From: Buddleja alternifolia
Taxonomy: Eukaryota; Streptophyta; Magnoliopsida; Lamiales; Scrophulariaceae
Reading direction: 5' to 3'
Length of the DNA stretch: 64,000 bases
Assembly: GCA_019426215.1 (NCBI GenBank)
Contig: CM033392.1
Location: 39,418,980-39,482,979, forward strand
In this document: piece by piece, positions 59,835 to 64,000 of the stretch
Numbering within the stretch: position 1 is the stretch's first letter
Layout: each line of letters begins with the position of its first letter
Program-made: the position numbers and the translations under genes
Notes under the pieces: model-generated
What the model was told of the DNA's origin: nothing
Database searches by the model: none
What the model saw: only the letters and a program-made list of their open reading frames with translations

Positions 59835-59851
59835 TGGCGACCACAGTGGGG
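59835..59851 (+). other. Primer-binding site of the Tat-type element
   Basis: TGGCGACCACAGTGGGG is shared, with small changes, by four elements in this window (46699, 49445, 54644 reversed, 62880 region reversed). The tRNA was not assigned. Confidence 0.8.
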
Positions 59852-59914
59852 GGAGGTTCCCGTGAAGTTAATTTCTTGAAAGAACATTTAATTCAATTAA
59901 CCAAATCATTATCA

Positions 59915-61785
59915 ATGTCAGACGAGTTCTCTCGTGATGAATGCACCGAGGAATTCGATATTCAACCGGTAGCAAAAAACAAGGTTAGAGCGGACAAAAT
60001 GTACGAACAGTTTGTCCGTCTCATGAATCAGACCCTAGCGGGTGCTCGAGAAGATCAAAGAAGGGAATTCAATGATCAATACAGAGCATTAGCACAGGAA
60101 TCCGCTCGAATATTCACAGCAATTGTACAAGACATTGCCGTGAGTGCTCGAGATGGTTTAGCCAGAGAAGTCATTAGAGTCATATCCGAACTAGGTGAAA
60201 TCTTCAATCAAACTTGTGATGTTTCCTCAAATATGATAAACACGCAAGTGGCCTTAGGTCTCGAACCCTTAATAGGCAAGCATAATATGTTAATCGAGAA
60301 AGTGTCACAATTGATGGAGCCTAGGACCCAAAGTAGGTATCTTAATCCAAACGAAGTCCCTCTGGGATATCCTCGAGAGAACGGGCCCAGAAATGGTCAA
60401 TTCGAAATCGGCCAAACTTCAAGACCCTCACCTCTCGAAACCAATAATGACAATAACAACAATGTTCAGAATATGACCCCGAGTCAAAACCAGGCACCAC
60501 AGCCTAATGTGTATAATGTAAGTTCGAACCCGGCCTAGTGGTCCCCTACCACCAAGTGGAATGGGACAAATCCCGGCAGGGTACCCTCTGAATACGAATT
60601 TTTGGGGACCTGAGACAGGATTCAACTTTGCCCAAGAATATGTAGCTGGGGGCAAAGCCAATATCAGGGACCGAATTTTCATGGAACCCCGAATAACAAT
60701 ATGAATACTGGAAATCAAAGTTTTACTGGATTTTCAAATAACCTGAATTATACATACCCCCCAAATAGTTCTCATATGCCGTATGCTGGGGGGCAAGCCA
60801 TTCCCAACAATCACTTAGGGGGTAACTTTGGACCACAAGTACAGGATCTTCTGAGAAATCAAATTGAGTTAATAATCTAAAGAATGTATGGTCCTGGCTT
60901 TCGAAGGAACCAAAGACTAATTCCGAGAAATCCATACCCCGAATGGATAGATAGGAATTTTCCTTTTCCTATGACATATAAGGTTCCAAACTTTACACTA
61001 TTCTCGGGGGATGATAGCGTATCAACCGTAGAACATCTATCTCAATTTACCTGTCAGTGTCGAGAGGCAGCTGACCAAGAGTACCTTAAATTAAGACTGT
61101 TCCCTAGTTCTCTCACAGGGTCAGCATTTAATTGGTATATTAACTTATCTCCGAACTCAATACATATCTTGGGACGAAATGCAGTTCCAATTTCAAAATC
61201 ACTTCGCTCGAACGGATCCTGGAATATCCATGAGTGATCTGGCTAAAATTAGACAGAACATAGGGGAATCTATAGAAGAATTCCTATCAAGATTCAAGAG
61301 GGCTCGAGTCAAGTTCCATTTGAATCTACCCGAGTCAGAGTTTGTGCAATTGGCACAGCAAAATATGTCCTTCGATTTTAGGATAAAATTCGATGGGATG
61401 ATATTTCTAGATTTTTGAAGCTTGGCAGAAAGTACCACTAGATACGAAAATATGTTAAGGGAAGAAATTCTAAGAAAACACCAAGGACTTAATACCTTCG
61501 AAATATCTGCACCTTGGGTATTCGAAGATGCGTATTGAGGTAGACCTCGCAGAGTTCATAAAAGGGCCTCCATTTCAATGTGAGGCAATGGGTTCTTTAC
61601 AATCGAAAAAATATAAGAAATATACTTTTGATGTAGGGAAAACAGAAGAAATATTCGACTGGTTGTTAGCCAACAAAAAACTGAGAGTTAAAGGGAAACA
61701 CCGTTTCCCGAATAAAGCAGAAACCAAAGGAAAACCTTATTGTAAATGGCATAATGCTTTTACACACGAGACAAAAGAATGTGTC
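59915..61785 (+). pseudogene. Gag of the Tat-type element, 5' part, broken
   Basis: The ATG at 59915 starts 'MSDEFSRDECTEEFD', also the start of the nested element's gag (62837). The first frame runs to a TAG at 60536-60538. The retrotransposon gag core follows after 60884 in shifted frames: 'PNFTLFSGDDSVSTVEHLSQ', 'LRLFPSSLTGSAFNWYINLS' and 'ESIEEFLSRFKRARVKF'. From 61528 a third piece leads to the zinc-binding motif CKWHNAFTHETKEC at about 61741-61782. There the nested element interrupts. At least three frame breaks and stops make the copy inactive. The protein would form the capsid. Confidence 0.85.
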
Positions 61786-62263
61786 TGTTTCGTGTTTTCG
61801 AACAAACTAGCCTAGGGAAGGATTTCGAATGTTCGATCCAAACCCCTTGATAATTCTCAACCTAGAATTATCTAATAACCCCTGCCTATGTGTGCTAATG
61901 GTGGTTTATGACTTGAATTGGTTCTGTTACTCGATTTGTGTAGTAATTAAAGAAGATATATTAATACCTAAGTGACTAATCAACACTTAATCGCCTAAAC
62001 GTAAATATACTTCAACAAACAAAGAAGATACACTGGAATTTAAGCAATCAATCAACGTTTAAAAGCTTAAATATAAATATACCTCCATGAATCTTCAGTT
62101 GAATTCTTCTTGATACAAAGTAACAGTGCTCGAGTACAATGATGTTAACCACTAATCTACGCTACCGACTAAGTGCACTAAGCCTAATTAAGCCTAACTA
62201 CGTCTAAAGCTATTGAAAGATAAAAAGAAAGTAATTCTTGCAGAGTTGATTTTGATTGTTGTC

Positions 62264-62837
62264 CTATTCCTGCCTGCCCCCAGGCACAAATGGATTTACA
62301 AAGTTAGGTTCATGTGTTGGAAGAGTGTTCGAAGTCTGGCCGATTTCGAAACGACTGTTTCTATTTTTGGTTTCTCGAGGATAACCAGGCAGAGGTTCTC
62401 CTAGATGCACGTGTCGTGTTCGAACTACTGGCTCTACTTCTATTAATTGTGACACCTTTTCTATTAATACGTTATGTCTTTCGATTAATGGTTCCAACGC
62501 ATTAACTACCTGGGTGTTTACCATCCTCAAGAAAACATCACAGGTCTGATTAAACACTCAATTCGGTTATCACTCGAGTAACCTCTCGGGCTAAACCCTC
62601 CTGGGCGTTTACAGAAATATCTTGTACTATTGCGGTAAATGTTTGAGCGGATTCTTGAGCCAGTGCTCGATACTGATCATTGAATTTCTTTCGTTGATCT
62701 TCTCGAACCCTTATTAAAGTCTGCTTCATAACTTTAACAAACTGCTCATACATTTGATCTGCCCTGGTCTTATATCGAGACACAAGTTGAGTTTCCAAAT
62801 CGTCACTTGGTTCTTCTCTAGAAGAATCATCTGACAT
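62264..62837 (-). pseudogene. Gag N-terminal part of the nested element
   Basis: The ATG at 62835-62837 starts 'MSDDSSREEPSDDLETQ'. The protein follows the gag at 59915 closely ('RADQMYEQFVKVMKQTL', 'FNDQYRALAQESAQTFTA'). A one-base shift at about 62555 leads into 'FNQTCDVFLRMVNTQ' and on to 'PGGRQE', after which the deletion into the LTR stops the frame. Confidence 0.8.
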
Positions 62838-62897
62838 CTTATAATATTGTTACGGGAGTCGAATTCGACAACTCTCCCACTGTGGTCACCAAAAATT

Positions 62898-63699
62898 TGT
62901 TTCATGTTTTCGAACAAACTAGCCTAGGGAAGGATTTCGAATGTTCGATCCAAGCCCCTTGATAATTCTCAACCTAGAATTATCTAATAACCCCTGCCTA
63001 TGTGTGCTAATGGTGGTTTATGACTTGAATTGATTTCGTTACTCGATTCGTGTAGTAATTAAAGAAGATATATTAATACCTAAGCGACTAATCAACACTT
63101 AATCGCCTAAACGTAAATATACTTCAACAAACAAAGAAGATACACTGGAATTTAAGCAATCAATCAACGTTTAAAAGCTTAAATATAAATATACCTCCAT
63201 GAATCTTCGGCTGAATTCTTCTTGATACAAAGTAACAGTGCTCGAGTACAATGATGTTAACCACTAATCTACGCTACTGACTAAGTACACTAAGCCTAAC
63301 TACGTCTAAAGCTATTGAAAGATAAAAAGAAAGTAATTCTTGTAGAGTTGATTTTGATTGTTGTCCTCTTTTTTTCTTCTTCTTCCCTGCATATATACTC
63401 TAGCCCTCCGTTTTGGTTTTCTCGTAACCTCCACGTTTGCCAACTTGCGAAAACCGCTTGCAACTCCCCTTTGAAATTTGTTCCGCATGACGCCTATTTT
63501 TCTGATCGGATCAAGTTTCTCCTTCTTTATAGTTATCAGGCTCTTAAAGATTTGCCCTCTATGCCTCGTTTCCGGGTTTTTGGGCCCCACAGTTGACAGG
63601 CTCCATTTTTGGCCCATCTGACCTCATTAGGATTGCACTTCTCTTTTAGGCTCAATATATGTTATTGGCCCAAATTCCATTTTTTCTTATATGTAAACA
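62898..63699 (-). repeat. 5' LTR of the nested element
   Basis: The 802-bp LTR begins (minus strand, 63699) TGTTTACATATAAGAAAAAA and ends at 62898 with ...GAAACA. Its R/U5 side matches 61786-62265, apart from small indels. Confidence 0.88.
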
Positions 63700-64000
63700 G
63701 TGTCATGTTCCGAAATCTAGTACAGTCGAAACTAGATTCGAATGAGATAACTTTCCCTGTTAATCAAAAAATGAATATAGATGAGGATCCCTTCCCTGTT
63801 TTGAATTTCGAAATTAATACTGTGCTATTTGGGTCACTTGAGGGTTCTGACACTTTATCCGAATCTTTTAATGAACAGGTCTCGAAGGAAGCTAAACTGG
63901 CGAACAGGCTTTTTAATAGACTCATAGACGAAGGAGTTTTGACCTTCCCAAAAATCAATGATGACGGACTCGAGGGCATATGCAGGTGGCATATGAACAC
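63700..64000 (+). pseudogene. Gag of the Tat-type element, continued
   Basis: Directly after the nested element the same reading frame resumes ('CVMFRNLVQSKLDSNEITF', 'NIDEDPFPVLNFEINTVLF'), with the second GTGTC copy supplying the codon that was split. It stays open to the window end ('FNRLIDEGVLTFP', 'GICRWHM'). This region follows the zinc-binding motif in Tat-lineage gag proteins. Confidence 0.8.

Larger units (their letters stand above)
61786..63699 (-). mobile_element. Nested minus-strand LTR element, internally deleted
   Basis: The 1,914-bp element has the perfect duplication GTGTC (61781-61785 and 63700-63704). The right, 5' LTR is complete (62898-63699). The left, 3' LTR (61786-62265) lacks its U3 half, because a deletion joins gag directly to the middle of the LTR. 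The primer site, reversed, reads CCCACTGTGGTCACCA next to the right LTR. Only part of gag remains between them. It is related to the host element but has a different LTR. Confidence 0.92.
59028..64000 (+). mobile_element. Tat-type Ty3/gypsy element running off the right edge
   Basis: The 801-bp 5' LTR (59028-59828) begins TGTTTACACCC and ends GAAACA. The primer site TGGCGACCACAGTGGGG (59835-59851) follows, then a broken gag. The gag is split by the nested element 61786-63699 and continues to the window end. The zinc-binding motif C-K-W-H-x4-H-x4-C and the following 'IDEDPFP' are of the kind found in the Tat/Ogre/Retand lineage. Pol and the 3' LTR would lie to the right. Confidence 0.88.

Overview
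The window is nuclear DNA of a flowering plant, most likely a eudicot. It is AT-rich and is built mainly of nested plant LTR retrotransposons of the Ty1/copia and Ty3/gypsy types. It also carries hAT-, CACTA- and LINE-type elements, (TA)n microsatellites and intron-containing kinase genes of the plant receptor-kinase type. Nothing prokaryotic or organellar is visible, and the species cannot be named from the sequence.

Layout. 1-1285: the U3 side of a minus-strand copia-type LTR that runs off the left edge. 1399-10378: a complete but decayed plus-strand copia element (Copia-1) flanked by the target duplication TTTCC. 10384-12690: intergenic DNA with a small hAT-type MITE. 12691-16480: a five-exon minus-strand gene for a kinase-fold protein whose catalytic motifs are degenerate (a pseudokinase), with a hAT MITE just upstream of its start codon. 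17421-18571: a LINE-like retrocopy with a 16-bp target duplication. 19030 to about 36500: a minus-strand copia element (Copia-2) without a visible 5' LTR. Its leader is split by a young, nearly intact Ty3/gypsy element (26457-36360, duplication CATAG). About 36510-40694: a hAT element with a multi-exon, broken transposase gene. 42115-42505: the first two kinase-domain exons of a second kinase, with the same exon phases as the first gene; the rest is missing or pushed away. 42772-58149: a tandem duplication of about 3.4 kb in which both copies are joined to a deleted Ty3/gypsy element of the Tat type (three LTRs in all) and one copy is split by a further LTR element. 59028-64000: another Tat-type element running off the right edge, with its gag split by a nested minus-strand element (61786-63699, duplication GTGTC).

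How it works together. The only plausible host genes are the two kinase loci; everything else is mobile DNA in various states of decay. The target duplications, LTR pairs and reading frames that resume after insertions give a relative order of events. Copia-2 was there before the gypsy element. The duplicated block existed before the 51930-55660 insertion. The Tat element at the right edge was there before the element nested in it.

The least ordinary signal is in the untranslated leaders of both copia elements. Three consecutive stem-loops have different stems but repeat one loop motif ending in GGTTG. The arrangement recurs in the two diverged families although their stems differ, which suggests a functional RNA module between primer-binding site and gag.
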